From Berberis thunbergii (Eukaryota > Streptophyta > Magnoliopsida > Ranunculales > Berberidaceae), in the NCBI GenBank assembly GCA_003290165.1, contig QNQO01000646.1:62001-126000 (forward strand): 64,000 nt of DNA, in the 5' to 3' direction. A program made the translations under genes and the position numbers. The notes under the pieces are model-generated. The model made no database searches and was not told the DNA's origin. It saw only the letters and a list, made by a program, of their open reading frames with translations. How positions within the stretch are numbered: position 1 is the first letter of the stretch; each line of letters starts with the position of its first letter. This document shows, piece after piece, positions 1 to 11,883 of this stretch.

Positions 1-2230
1 AAGAGAGATTTAGTCGAAGCGTATAATTCAAACGTTATCTAGTCGTATATTTGCTGAGAAAAATAAATTTATGTTGATAAAGCCATGCACACACATACTT
101 CGAGTTGGGAATAATTGATGAAATTTATTTAACCTTTGGGTATTATTAAATTCTTATGAGACTCTTTGATATATTATTGTGAGACTGTTAGCTGTTTTCA
201 AATTTTTTTTGGCAATTAGATTCTTACTCTGAGGATAATAGATCGAGTTACCATGTTTTTGAAATTTATTGAGTCATAATATTTGTGGGTAACATTTCTG
301 GAAATCCTCACGAGACTATAACTCGTCCATTAGAGGTAATCTAGGGGTTCAAAGCCTTGTTGCACGTTTAAGGTAAGTGCAACCGATGATTCATGCGAAA
401 GTGAGTTAGAATTTTATTTCTATTATTTTGCTCGAGGACTAGCAAAATATAGGTTTTGGGGTATTTGATATTCATCTAATTATTACACAGAATACCACCT
501 AATTTATATTTGTTATTCACTTTGACAATCTATTTTATATTAATTATTTAAATTTTGTATTTTTCAGGATTCAGAGCGTTAACGGATTAATGCTTAGTTT
601 GAGGTGATAATAAGCAATTTGGTATTGATGAGTGGAGACGGGGGTGCAGTTAACCCAACACAATTACCCTAATTTTCTATAAACCTCAATAACCCTAATT
701 TCTGGCTTCTTTTCTTTTCTTCCACGTTCCTTCTCCCCTTCTCTCTTTTTCAGCCACCACACCAATCCACTCTGCCAGCAATCCTCACTCGATAGGAAAG
801 CCGACAGTGCGATAATCCCGCCATCACCACCTCACCTCGCCACCGTCCAACAACCACCATCAGACACCACCTCCTCTCCCTGTTCCATCACGCCACACAG
901 CCACCCTCCCTGTCCAACAACCAAGCACCAAGCCCCGCCACTAGAGAACCACCACCACCGTGAAACAGGGGCGTGACAACCCTGTTTCACGTTAAAAACT
1001 TCACCTCGCCACCGAGCTTCGCCATCACCACCATCAGTTTTCATCTCGTCGTCCCTCTTTCTCTCTTGCAAGGACTTGAGCTCGCCAGAGGAGCAGAGTT
1101 CGCAAGCAGCAACAGAAATAGGGAACGCCGCCCTGTTTCACAGCCACCGCTACTCTCCTTCTCGGCTTTTTTTTCTTGCGTGTCTTGCTTACCACCTCTC
1201 TCTCTCTCGCAGGGGAGTTTCACTGGAGAAGAAGGATGAGCGAAGATGAAGCAGCAGTGGCGGAGCGAAATGCGTCGCGCTAGAGACGAAGACCAAAGCC
1301 GCTCGATTTTGGCGGGAATCAACTGATTTTCAAATCATTTTTGGCTATTGGCGCCCCGAGAACCTGTAAGAGCCACCACAGTCCATTTGCAGCATTTTCT
1401 TGAGGTGCGCGTTCGTGCAGAGATGAACTCCACCTCCATTGATGCTATGACCACCGCTACCATGATTAGCTAAACCCTTCGCCAAGGCTAGGATGAAACC
1501 AATTGGGTTTTAAGAGTTTTTTCTAGTTTGACTTTTTGTTTTATTATGTGCTTAACTGCAAAATACATTTAATTTCTGAGTATTAGTAAATTACTTTCAC
1601 CGATTATATCGGATTTGATCTAGACTAGTCGGTATTTAGAGTTTTGTTTACTAATATTTAAAGCATCAGTTTTAATTGATTAAGTTAGACTTGTGATTGA
1701 GTGTGCCGTAATAAGACACTCAATGCTAGGAGTTGAAACTTAATAAATTAGATTTGTGGTTGAGTGTGCCGTAACAAGACACTTAATGCTAGGAGTCTAT
1801 AATTTATGCTGAAGTTAATTGTAACATTGGATTTTAAAACTGAATTGTTCTAAATGATCACATCATCGATGCAAGCAAGAGATTCTCATCCCTAAAGCTT
1901 CTCGCTTTAGAAAATAATAAGTTAGATTAAAATAACTTGAAAAACTGAATTGGTGGATTCAATGCCTTGGTTTCTCTTTTCATATTCTTAAAAACTTTTT
2001 ATTTATCTTTTTAATTTGATTTTTAGTTTTGATATTTTGATTGTTGTAACCCTCATTTAAATTAGTTTAAGTAAACTCTGAAATTTAATTGCAACCACAG
2101 TCCTTGTGGGATCAACCTGTACTTGCCATTGTCTACCAGTTAGACACTGTGCACTTGCAGTTATTAAGACTAGGTTAAATTATCCTATTTATTTAGGTTA
2201 GTTAAATCTGCATCACTGGGATGGTGTCTC
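1..2230. other. Non-coding, retroelement-leader-like DNA
   Basis: I see no supported gene here. Around 2095-2165 there is a stretch reading 'cagtccttgtgggatcaacc' followed by a pyrimidine- and G-rich segment. Similar wording is common in the untranslated leaders of plant Ty3/gypsy elements (family knowledge, from memory). A 63-bp tandem duplication lies at about 1680-1800, with both copies containing 'gagtgtgccgtaa'. Short open frames at 830-1320 are CT/GA-rich and look accidental. The stretch is probably the decayed end of a retrotransposon, but no LTR pair could be matched to it. Confidence 0.35.
1680..1800. repeat. Two-copy 63-bp tandem repeat
   Basis: Two adjacent copies, starting near 1680 and 1743, share 'gagtgtgccgtaa' and 'agacac(t)aatgctaggagt'-type wording with a few point differences. 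The period is 63 bp. Function unknown; it lies in probable transposon-derived DNA. Confidence 0.7.
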
Positions 2231-2239
2231 TAGTGATGA

Positions 2240-4329
2240 ATCTCGGCTCATAGGATAATTGAGTGTTGCTTGTTAGAGTTTTGCCTCCGTCCACGTGGGG
2301 CGCTCCTCCTTCTGTATTTTGGCCCGGTGTCTGATGTATCTATTCCGCGAGCCCGAGCTGTAATTGCTTGCAATCTAGTTGCTTCAACGCTATGTAATGG
2401 CAGTCTTGCGCTGAAGGTATATCTCCACAAATAGTTCCTTGGGCTTGGTTGGTTGTATACTTGATGCATTGGTGCAGAGTAGAAACAACTGCCTCCATAT
2501 GGTGAAGCCAAGGCCTCCTTAGGATGATGTTGTAGGCAGACAGAGCATCAACTACCATGAACTCCTAGACAAGGTACTTCCGTAATTGTGGCTCTCCCAC
2601 CACTACCATTAAGCTGATCCTCCAAATAGAGAAACATTTCTTTCCTCTGAACTTGGTCATGGGATGGTTGGCAGGTGTTAAGTCTGCCTCCTTGAGTTGC
2701 ATATTGCGGAAGGCGTTGAGAAACAAAACATTTAAGGAGTTTTCCGTGTCCACCAAAGCCCTTTTCACTTCCACTTTGAAACGAGGACCGAGATGACCAA
2801 GGCGTCATTATGAGGAGAATGAACGCCTTGAATATACGGGTCCATAAATAAGTGTATGTTGCACTTGTTTGTCTCCGTTGGTAGGTTGCGTCTGCATCTC
2901 GAGAAACGTCCTCTTGCAGGACTTGTTGGATTGCTCGCATTCGGAGCCGATTCCATAAGGAACATATATTATGCCTGGAGTTTCTTTCTCTATCTCCTTA
3001 ATGAAGTCTTCCCTTTCCTTTGCTCGATCCTGCATTTTGTTCGAGCTTAGGAACTCCTTGAGCTACCCCTTTTGGATCCAATATTCTATCTCGTTCTTGA
3101 GACTCTTGCAGTTCTCAGTGTCGTGGCCAACCTCCTTGTGAAATGAGCAGTATTTGTTATTATCGCCATGGGAGGGGTTTCCTCGTTGTTTGATGAGTCA
3201 CTTCAGCTCTTCCTAGTTCTTGATAGAGTTGAGGATGTCGGACAGGTTGGAGTTGAGTGGAGTACCGGATATGGATCCAACAACTTGTCTCGCCTCCCAT
3301 GGTTGGAGTCAGGCTTGCCATCGTGGCACTTCTTATTTCTGTCGTCGTCATCCTATTTCTTCCCTTCATTATCTCTAGAACCAGAGGGTTTCTTTCAGAC
3401 TCTACCTTCTTCTTGGCGGCCAAAATCTCATCAAGAGTGATGTATCTTTGGAAATTTTCCAGTAAGTCCGCCATATCAGTTGGAGGGTTCAGAGTGAGAA
3501 AATCATAGAACTTGCCTCTCATCAGACTTGAGAAGAAGGTTGTGACAACGACGTCGCTACTGCAGCCGTATGAGAGTCAACTCATCATTAAAGCGTATGA
3601 CTTATTCCCTTAACGTCTCGCTTGGCTTCTGTATGAGGGTGAGCAAATAATGCGGACCATTCCTGATTCACTGGCAGTGTCTGAAATGAGTAGATGGACC
3701 TCAAAGGGAGGTTGTGGAAGCAGGTGAGCGCTGACTTTTTCAGGCGGGTAGGGAAGTACCGACACATTATTGTTTTGGATCATTCTTTGAGAGTCATTAC
3801 ATGCTGGAAATGGCACAAGTGATCGAACGGGTATATCGTCCTGTCGTAGAACTCCAGCTTTGGCAGAGTGAATTTCTTCGGCAATGGCTCGCACATGATG
3901 TGATCCATGGATCGAAGGACAATGAGGTTGAACAACACGTCCGGGTTGGTAGGCCCTAACCGGATGGGGTTTTGGGAGGCCTGTCTATCAGTCCTAGACG
4001 TTGGGTCTCCGCCTTTGGTCCACTAAGAGCCTACAGGGGCAGCGCGACTCTCCTAAACGTGTTATCTGGGGACGAGACTATTCGCTGCTCTCGGTCTCCC
4101 CTTATGGGTGGAGGTTTTTGTTGAGTGAGCATCTCTACCACTCGTGCAATTTGTTGCATCTGGGTTGACATTAAATCCACCCAGGGTTCCATCGTGGTCG
4201 CCACTGGCGCGGGGATCTGATTTTGTTCCCCTCGTAGTGTCGGATCCGTCGAAACTAACGGCGTTCTCGCAGCACAAGTGTTTGAAGGCTTAGTGATGTC
4301 TTCATTATTGCGAGATCTCGTGGTCACCG
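2240..4329 (-). pseudogene. Ty3/gypsy gag-protease remnant (element C)
   Basis: This is a decayed polyprotein of a Ty3/gypsy LTR retrotransposon, read on the minus strand from about 4329 down to 2240. The N-terminus begins MTTRSRNN, typical of plant gag leaders. A capsid-like segment 'LLENFQRYITLDEILAAKKK' lies near 3500-3420. A retroviral-type zinc knuckle (CSFHKEVGHDTENC) lies near 3140-3100, followed by an aspartic-protease segment at 2780-2560. The protease motif expected as D-[TS]-G reads DTE. Downstream, 'RRPWLHHMEAVVSTLHQC' (about 2510-2450) matches the conserved region after the protease in Tat-type elements. The reading frame is broken several times, so at least three frames are needed. 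No reverse transcriptase or integrase is seen. It is inactive. Confidence 0.8.
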
Positions 4330-4380
4330 TATCTCTGTACTGTGAGGTAGGGTGATATCACCATTTTTTCAAGGAACATC

Positions 4381-4405
4381 GTCATTCCCCACGGACAGCG
4401 CTAAA
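4381..4405 (-). other. Primer-binding site of gypsy element C
   Basis: On the minus strand the sequence 'TTTAGCGCTGTCCGTGGGGA' directly follows the presumed LTR end. It resembles the tRNA-Asp-type primer-binding site TTGGCGCCGTC... used by many plant Tat/Athila elements (family knowledge). It fits the gag start a short distance further along the minus strand. Confidence 0.55.
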
Positions 4406-4735
4406 CCGATGTAGTCAAACCCTGTTCTCCTTGACCTTGACCTGCACAGGGAATGCATGTGAGCCAAGGACCACCGTTGTGGTGGCCGATGACACTTCAA
4501 TGCTAAAATCCGACAAGGTTGAAGGAAAACTTAAAGATGTAAATTGGGTTATGTAGCGTACCTTTTCCCATTAATTATATGTCTTATTTATCATGCGAGA
4601 ATCTTCGTTCAGCTAGGCCTTTGGTGGCGTAGTTTAAGGAAAAAGATCTTATTGGAGATCATTTTCTGGTTGGAAGTCGTTTATGTAAGAAAATTTTCCT
4701 ACACGACTTGTTCTCCTAGATCTTTGGATGAGAGG
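4406..4735 (-). repeat. Truncated LTR of gypsy element C
   Basis: This stretch aligns by eye with the LTRs of the related element at 38685-39342 and 42198-42863. Shared landmarks occur in the same order: 'cctgcac', 'gtgagcca', 'ccgatgacac', 'tgctaaa', 'tgtagcgtacctt', 'tgtcttattta' and 'ggcgtagttta'. It is clearly more diverged than those two are from each other. The similarity stops near 4735, where purine-rich low-complexity DNA begins, and the far end of the LTR is missing. A partner LTR was not found inside the window. Confidence 0.65.
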
Positions 4736-5010
4736 TGACGGTGGCGAGATGGTGGTGGTGAAGGGGGGAGAGGATGAGAAAAGGTGGTGGTGGTGTTATT
4801 GAAGAAAAAGAAGAAGAAATAGGAGGATGATGAGGGGGAGAAGTGGTGATGGTGGTGGTGAAGGGAGGAGGAGAGGTGGGGGTGGCATGGTGGTGGTGGT
4901 GTGATTGAAGAAGAAGAAGAAGTGGCGATGGTGATGACGAAATGGTGGTGGTAAAGGGGAGGATGAAGGGTGGCAGTGACAAGGTGGTGGTGGTGGTGAA
5001 GGGTAGATAA
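4735..5010. repeat. Purine-rich GGT/GAA low-complexity tract
   Basis: Degenerate repetition of 'ggtggtggtgaag', 'gaagaagaag' and similar triplets. Long open frames on the opposite strand encode only His/Pro/Ser runs and are artefacts of composition. There is a recurring imperfect higher-order block (about 75-100 bp) containing 'gtggtggtggtg' then 'gaagaagaagaag'. Confidence 0.8.
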
Positions 5011-5400
5011 GAGAAGAGGGATTAGGGTTAGGTTTTTTTTTTTTCCTTTTATTGTCGGTGTTTTTCAGAAAGGTGGCGGTGTCTTTCAAAAAGTAAGGTA
5101 TTAATGGTATCTATCAGTACAAGTGGTGATGTTATTTAGCAAAAGCCTAAAAAAATTGCATAAGCCAATCAGCGGGCGTTTCGGGGAGCCTGATCCAAAG
5201 AACCAGAGTCGGATCATTCGGGCGCCTGAACCGAAAAAGCAGAGTCGGGCCTTCTCTTGAATGGGCCAAAATTAGGGCAATCTCCATCGTTCGTTGGATC
5301 ACACGAAGAAAAAGTAATCAAAGGCCCACATTCATCCTCACGTCCGAAAATACCGTCTACGCGTGCGAAGGGGGCGAAGGATCCAACGCTTCTCACGTGC

Positions 5401-5432
5401 GCTCTCTCTCTCTCTCTCTCTCTTCCTCTCCT
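5401..5432 (+). repeat. (CT)n microsatellite upstream of DRAP1
   Basis: A run of CT dinucleotides about 25 bases long, about 165 bases before the DRAP1 start codon, so within its likely 5' untranslated region. CT-rich tracts are common near plant transcription starts. No TATA box is convincing upstream. Confidence 0.8.
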
Positions 5433-5591
5433 TCTCTGCTAAAACTCCCCCGACGAACAATCCATATTTCCCATCTTTGCTGTACAATTTTTCGGATCGG
5501 AAGTCTGGTTTCTTTTCCTTATAGCCGATTTGATCGAAAAAGTTCGCTGTAGGATTTGAATCGGTTTTGATTGGGAGAATTTCACGACAGG

Positions 5592-8500
5592 ATGAGGAAG
5601 AAGCTCGATACCCGTTTCCCTGCGGTACGTTCTCGGTATCTGTCTCTGTTATTTTCTTTTGTTATCTGTTTGTCAATGATTTTAATGTGTTGGGGTTGCT
5701 TTGTTGATTGGATTGAATGAATTAGTGGATTGACTTTTTTGGGGGGGTTTAAAATTTGTATCTCTTTGTGCTGATCTGATGGTTTTTGGGTGATTTTTGG
5801 CGTGTTATTTATGTTTTTGGGTATCGATATTTCGAATTTGGGGTTTTTATGAGATTTTGAGATCTGGGTTCTGATTTGTTTAGGTTTCTTTTGTGATGTG
5901 TGATTTGGGATTTAGGTTGGTTTCTGGGTAAGATAGAAGGTTTTTTGTTGACTAATATTTTTGTGATTTTTTTGTAATTGAATTTTGCAATTTATCTCAG
6001 AATAGCTGATCTCGATGTGCGAAAAATGGAATAAAAATTATTAAAATCCATTAAATTTGTGTTGATCAAACTGAAGACTCGACAAATTTTGATTTAACAA
6101 TGAAAAATAATTTTGAGAAGTATGAAAGTTATGCAATGGATTCATTGGTTGAATAAAAAAAATCAGTTAAAAGCTACAACTATTTGCCGTTATTATGTAT
6201 CCCTAGCGTTTTTAATTAGTTCTTCTATTCTATAATCAAATTACAAAGTGCATATGGTAATGAAGTATGGATCGAGTGATGTGTGACAAGGTTATTTGTT
6301 TGTTCTTCATTTCAATCTATGTTCTTATGTATCCCCATGGAAAATAAGTTATTTTGACAAAGTAAGGCTTTCCATGGTGAATGATTTTTGTTTTTTAATT
6401 GGCATTACTTTGCCTTTTGAAAAGACTATTCCTATAAATCCAACTTTCGCAATGCAGCGCTAATGCAGTCAATAGGATGCATAGCATAAGCCTAGGACTT
6501 GTGTAGTATGGGATGCACTCAGAATTTCCCAATCAGAGGCATGTTAGTTTAATTCTGTGTAACATCTTTTGAGGTATTTCTGTAATGGGTTATTAATTTA
6601 AATGCTTTGATTATCTAGTGAGATGCTATTTATTTACTTGCAACTGCTAGTTGCAGAACTCTGTTTTTGGCCGTACAATAAAATGTTGCACACTGGATAC
6701 TCGGTCTGAATTTCCATGATGGTTTCAGTCCAAAACAAGTTTCTGTCAAATTCGAACGCCATTTGCGCACTCAGTTTGTCAAAGTGAGTGTGAACTGGCA
6801 ACCAATTGACCCTACAGCTACAGACGGGTCGAACTCAGCCCGAAAAACCAATGAAGCAGTTGTAGCTCTTGGCCTAATGAACCTATCAAAAGCTTTTTGT
6901 GCGGACACAGTTGTACTCGTCCTGGTAAATCGAATACGCTGTGGTGATATCAGCCTGATAAAACAAAGTAACTTTGTGTAGTCGGTTTCTCAGACAGTGT
7001 GTCGAGTGTCAACCTGTCTGTGTACTTCTTTTGCATTCTTTTGGGATATGTTCATTTGGATTTCAGCGACCTCTCACCCATCAATGCCTCAACAAACTTC
7101 CTTTTTTTCTGCTTCAACTCCTGTGAACCTTACTCAGTTAAAACTAGAGTGATAATTCAAAAATATTGTTTGGATCAAGTGCACGAGAATATGTTTCGTA
7201 TTCAATACCCAAAACTAAATATGCCAAAACTAACATCCTGTTGTAGCTACATCATCAATGGTTATGTGTGGATCTCAATGATGATCTAAGAAAGGTGATG
7301 ATTGCGGAAACAACACTCCCCAAATCCTTAAATCGCTGATGCCAGTCAATTTGTTTGAACCACGACACTGCAACCTGTGAGACTGCAGCATTTTACTATT
7401 CTCAATGAAGCTGCAAACTTTAGGACAGAAAGGGGTTGGTAAGAAATTTGAGCTTGTGATCTATCTTTGTGGGAACAAGATCATTGAATCAGGAATAGTC
7501 GAGAGAAGTAAACAATGTGGGTGTTTACTGGAAAGTTTGAAGCCCTTTTGAGGGGATGGAATACACCTTCACACTCTCATCTAAAGGAAGATTCCTTTGG
7601 AAGCATGTGCCCTGTGCTGTTTTTCAGTGCCTTTTGATTGAACACAACGAAAAATATAGTGCAAAGACCTTAAAGGAGTGATCATGGAGTTGATGGCTTT
7701 GTTATTGTACTGGGTGTCCCGGCTTTCAAGGTCCTCTACGAATCTTTGCTAATTGGGATGTTATTGTACTATTGTTTTAATGCTTTTAAGGCTGAAGGAA
7801 TTAATTTAATGTTTTTGCCAATCAATAATAGTATACATAAAAAAAGAGACGTGAAGGGAAGTCCGATCGACTTTTCATAAATTTCATCATAAAATAATTG
7901 TACAGATAAGATTTTGGGAGAGATTGAGAAGACGTGGCTCCTTTGTCTGCTTGGCTAGTCAAGCATGGGCTAGTTCATATATCTTTAGGTGTGGTATCAT
8001 TTTACAAGAATAAAGTATGGTGTGGATCAAATTATTTTCCCCAAGGAGTAGTCCTAGAATTCCGTCTGTTCTCTCAAATAAGATGATGAAGGTAAGTTTT
8101 TTAATGGTCAAACCATTAATGGCGGGTGCTCTTAGTCCTTGGAGGGGATCTAATCTATAATTGTGGTGCTATAACTGCAACCTACACCATGTTTGTGAAA
8201 TAGGTAGCCAACTAGCCATGTGTCTATTGGCAGAGCAAAAATGAGTACATAAATGTAATCGAGTCATGCTCAGTAGTGTCTGGCAAGGACATTAAGCGAT
8301 CTCAAGAATCTTTGCAAACTCTAAATGCATGTCACTGATTGAGTTTAGACTTGCTAGGAATATCTCAGAGATAGCCTTGTGCTTGTTTGCTTTGATGTTT
8401 TATGAGTTGAATTTAGAGAGATACTCATTAAGACTATATAAATTCTACCTGAGGGGGATTGCTTAGAAGCCATCTGAGAGCAAAGATTCTAACCGAGGAA

Positions 8501-10562
8501 GTCACTGTTTTGAAACCAATTAACCTTTTGTCATGGTAATCACAACATTCAGTGATCTGGGACAGTTTTATTTATTTATTAATATATTATTTTCCATGCT
8601 ATATTATTTTGTGTTGTGAGTTTGTGATGGAGAAACAATTTGTCTGATATAGTTTTTTACTTTCCATGGCTAGTCATGCGTTTGTGTAAGGAAAATGACA
8701 AACCGGGTAGACCTTTTATTTTTTATGAGGTAGAGGGCATGTTACAGTTGGAAGTTATTGGAATTGTGAAATTGTTTTGCTCACAAATCTCAAAAACATC
8801 AGCAGCAGTAGACCCTCTACCTCACAAAAAATTCACAAGGATAATGTTTGGTGGGTAATTGTCCTTTATTGATGTAATGTGACACTTAAAAACCATGTTG
8901 TAGGCTAGACACTTACATGATGTTAACATGTTGATTTATGCAGTCAAGAATAAAAAAGATAATGCAAGCTGATGAAGATGTTGGGAAGATTGCATTAGCC
9001 GTGCCTCTCTTAGTTTGTGAGTATCTGTAATTTTATGTGAATGTAATTGTGTATGTATATTGTTGGTTAACCCTTTCTGAATTATCACCTTGCAGCTAAA
9101 GCATTGGAACTATTTCTGCAAGATCTCTGTGATAGAACATATGGCATAACCCTTCAAAGAGGAGCTAAGACTATGAGTTCGTTGCATTTGTAAGTAAAAC
9201 TTGAAAACCTTTGATTTTTTTTTCCATCTTAAAGTTTTGCTCTCCACTTATGCACAAAGTACTTTATGAATTCAATTTTATTGCAAGTAAAATAATGAAG
9301 TAAAGAAATGCATAGTTGTTGGAGTTCTCTTCTGAAAGGGAACATACGTTCTATACGTCTATTGACATGCTTCCTTTGAAAACCTTGTGCCCCACATCAT
9401 CATGAATGCACTTACCTTTTTTTACTACTGTTATTCTATATCAGATGGAAAATAAAATGAACAGAAAATGATTCCAAGAACTTTGGTACTGGTTTTTCTA
9501 TATGTACGAATTTTTGGAAGATTGGGTTGTTGTGAACCTGCTAGTGGACGAAAGGATAAATTTGATATTTTCTGAGACCGAAATTCAATTTTGATATTAC
9601 TTTTAATATCTTTTAAGTTTGGGAATAACAGGAGCTTTCTTTTCCTTTTTCCTTCAAAATTTTCTTTTATTAGAAATTACTCAGAGTTTGTTGCGAATAA
9701 ATCTAACTCAACTTTTCCGTAATTACAGAAAGCAGTGTGTACAGAAGTTTAATGTGTTTGATTTCTTGAGAGAAATTGTCAGCAAGGTCCCAGACTTAGG
9801 TGCTTCTGATGCCACAGGTGAACCTGTTGCCAAGAGAAGGTCAGCATTTTCTTTTTTCGTGTTCTCAAGGATAGAATTAGGAATTGCCAAGTGTGCTAAA
9901 ATTATTCCGGTCTCTGCCAGGAAAACTGCTGATGATGAAGACAATGACAGTGATGACGAAGTGAAACGGAGCAGGATGGTAAGTTTTCTTATGCTTACTG
10001 ATTCTTTGTTCAGTATTTTTTATTATTTTTTTTCGTTTTACTTTTATCACCTCCTGATGGTGGTAAATTTTCTTTAACCTCAGATTATGCATTATTGCAG
10101 CATGAAGTGGTTCATAGTAGTGGTGGTGGACGAGGGCGAGGCAGGGGTCGTGGAAGAGGCCGTGGGCGAGGCAGCCGAACAGTAGAGAGGGAAAACACTC
10201 TACCTGATAAATTTGAGAACGATGTAAGCATGTCTCCTCAACATGAAAAGCCCAGCCCAAACCTTGCAAGGGTGGATAGTATAGCCGAGACCAAGGATTC
10301 AAAGGAATATGTGACAAATGGTGCCACTGAAATCCCAGTGGTCAGAAACATTGATTTGAATGTAGACTTGCACGAGGTTGGGGAAGCACCAACTCCAACG
10401 AAAGCAGCCATTGCCTCACCACGGGAACCTCTTGATGTGAAGCATGAAGAATATCCAGGTTGGGCCCTCGCGGACATGGACAAGATGGCCATTGACCCTC
10501 TTCAGCTTGCTCAACTCGATAGAAAATTGGACGATGATGAAGACTATGATGAAGAAGGATAG
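5592..10562 (+). CDS. NF-YC11: Dr1-associated corepressor (DRAP1 / NF-YC11-like)
   Basis: Six exons can be joined with GT-AG borders: 5592-5624, 8944-9016, 9096-9189, 9729-9839, 9921-9978 and 10101-10562, giving 276 residues. The product is the histone-fold partner of Dr1 (NC2-beta). The NC2 dimer binds TBP-DNA and represses RNA polymerase II initiation in the nucleus (family knowledge). Residues 1-11 are MRKKLDTRFPA, the conserved N-terminus. The histone fold runs from about 12 to 90 and includes 'RIKKIMQADEDVGKIALAVP' and 'LFLQDLCDRTY'. An acidic stretch (ADDEDNDSDDE) follows, then a long Arg-Gly run encoded from 10130 (RGRGRGRG), then a charged tail ending DYDEEG, as in the Arabidopsis protein. 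The length is close to the usual 280-295. The open frame continuing through 9840-9920 is retained intron. No lesion is seen, so it is probably a functional gene. The first intron is unusually long. Confidence 0.92.
5625..8943 (+). other. Intron 1 of DRAP1 (3.3 kb)
   Basis: It starts GTACGT and ends in CAG. The first 300 bases are T-rich, as in a plant first intron. A frame at 6763-6981 has no recognisable domain. I could not match any terminal repeat or transposon protein inside, though the length suggests one or more old insertions. Confidence 0.7.
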
Positions 10563-11883
10563 TTTTGGATGAAAACCCTGCCTGTAGATCCCTCAGAGGT
10601 TAGTCGTGACTAGTGACTTGTTCTGTAGAGAACATTTCACAGAAACTGACTATTCAGGATACTTTGTGAAACAAAAAGAAGTCGCAAAGATCTGAAGGAT
10701 CGAATGTCTCTTGCACTTAGAAATGTCAGAATTTTCTTTTGCCATTTCTAGGAGTTGTAATATATGTTGCTGTAGTATTTGCTAACAACTATTGCAGACA
10801 TGAGTCTATCTCTTGTCCAACATTAGGAAATGTCAACTCTCGTACAGTTAAAATTGTATTGTAGTTGAAGACACCATTTAGTTGGTATTGCAGGTGTACC
10901 TTCTGCAGGTGTAATCCACCTAGCCATCGCCTTGTATCATGATCTGTTGACTAAATAGCACTAACATGTGCTCTTTAAATATGACGAATGAAACAGAACC
11001 ATCTCAAAGATGCAATGTGTTCGATTGCATGTGAATAATTCAGCTCAAATGCTTCAGTTGAGTTGCTTCTTTGTGTGTGCTTGTAAGCAAACTTTCCTTC
11101 AGTATTTGGCCTGTTTTGTTTGATTAACAAATTTATTCTGTTTAGACATTTATCCATGTTGTTGCATATTTTAGACATTTTGGCAAGATGAAGACTTTTG
11201 ACTAACCATAGTTACAGCATTTGAAGGTTTCGTCTACAAGCCTCCAAACATATTTACATATGGGCCACTTAAAGTTCTATCAATATTACGTCTCAACAGA
11301 GAAGCCACGGGGGGGTTGAAAAGATGTGTTCGATCAGCTTTCCCCTTCAATCCCAATCCAACAAGCCCTAAAATTTTCTTTTAAAAACACATTATCCTTC
11401 CCACATGATTTATAATAAACCCAAAGTACTCGATTATTTCAGTTTTGAAAGCATTCCACAAATCATTTATGGGGGAGCTTGACTACATCAACATGAAATT
11501 CAACAATAGTAGTGAATCAGTAACTTCAGATACATAAAAGACTCGCCCCCATTCACCATTTAAACATTGAGAACTGTTGCAACTTGCAAAGCATTCCCTA
11601 AAATCCCAAAGAAACTAGCATTCAACTCCAGATGAATTGGCTTTCATCCAACAGATATCAAGTCACTAGCTACAATAGACAACATAGATAGTGATGCAGA
11701 AACAATAACATAAGATCCCTGACTGGCTGACTGCCAAAGATTCATATTATCCATAAGCTCTGTACACATACCATTCATTACATGTTATTCAACATAACAA
11801 CACTTTCAGCACACTAGAAAGTTGGTAGTAGTCTCAAGATGAGAATGTATTGATTTGTACATTAACATATCTGAAATATACAG
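10563..11883. other. Convergent intergenic region, 3' ends of DRAP1 and cystatin
   Basis: It holds the DRAP1 3' untranslated region and, further right, the cystatin 3' untranslated region read on the other strand. No terminal repeats or coding potential were recognised. The short frames here lack any known motif. Confidence 0.6.

Noticed and set aside
4716..5089. Long His/Pro-rich open frames on the minus strand
   Set aside because: They mirror the GGT/GAA low-complexity repeat; no start context or domain, and the same repetition opens several frames.
6763..7289. Two open frames inside DRAP1 intron 1
   Set aside because: No recognisable domain and no splice signals connecting them to the gene.
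9619..10077. A single 152-codon frame through DRAP1 exons 4 and 5
   Set aside because: It reads across two introns with good GT-AG borders; the spliced frame gives the conserved protein.
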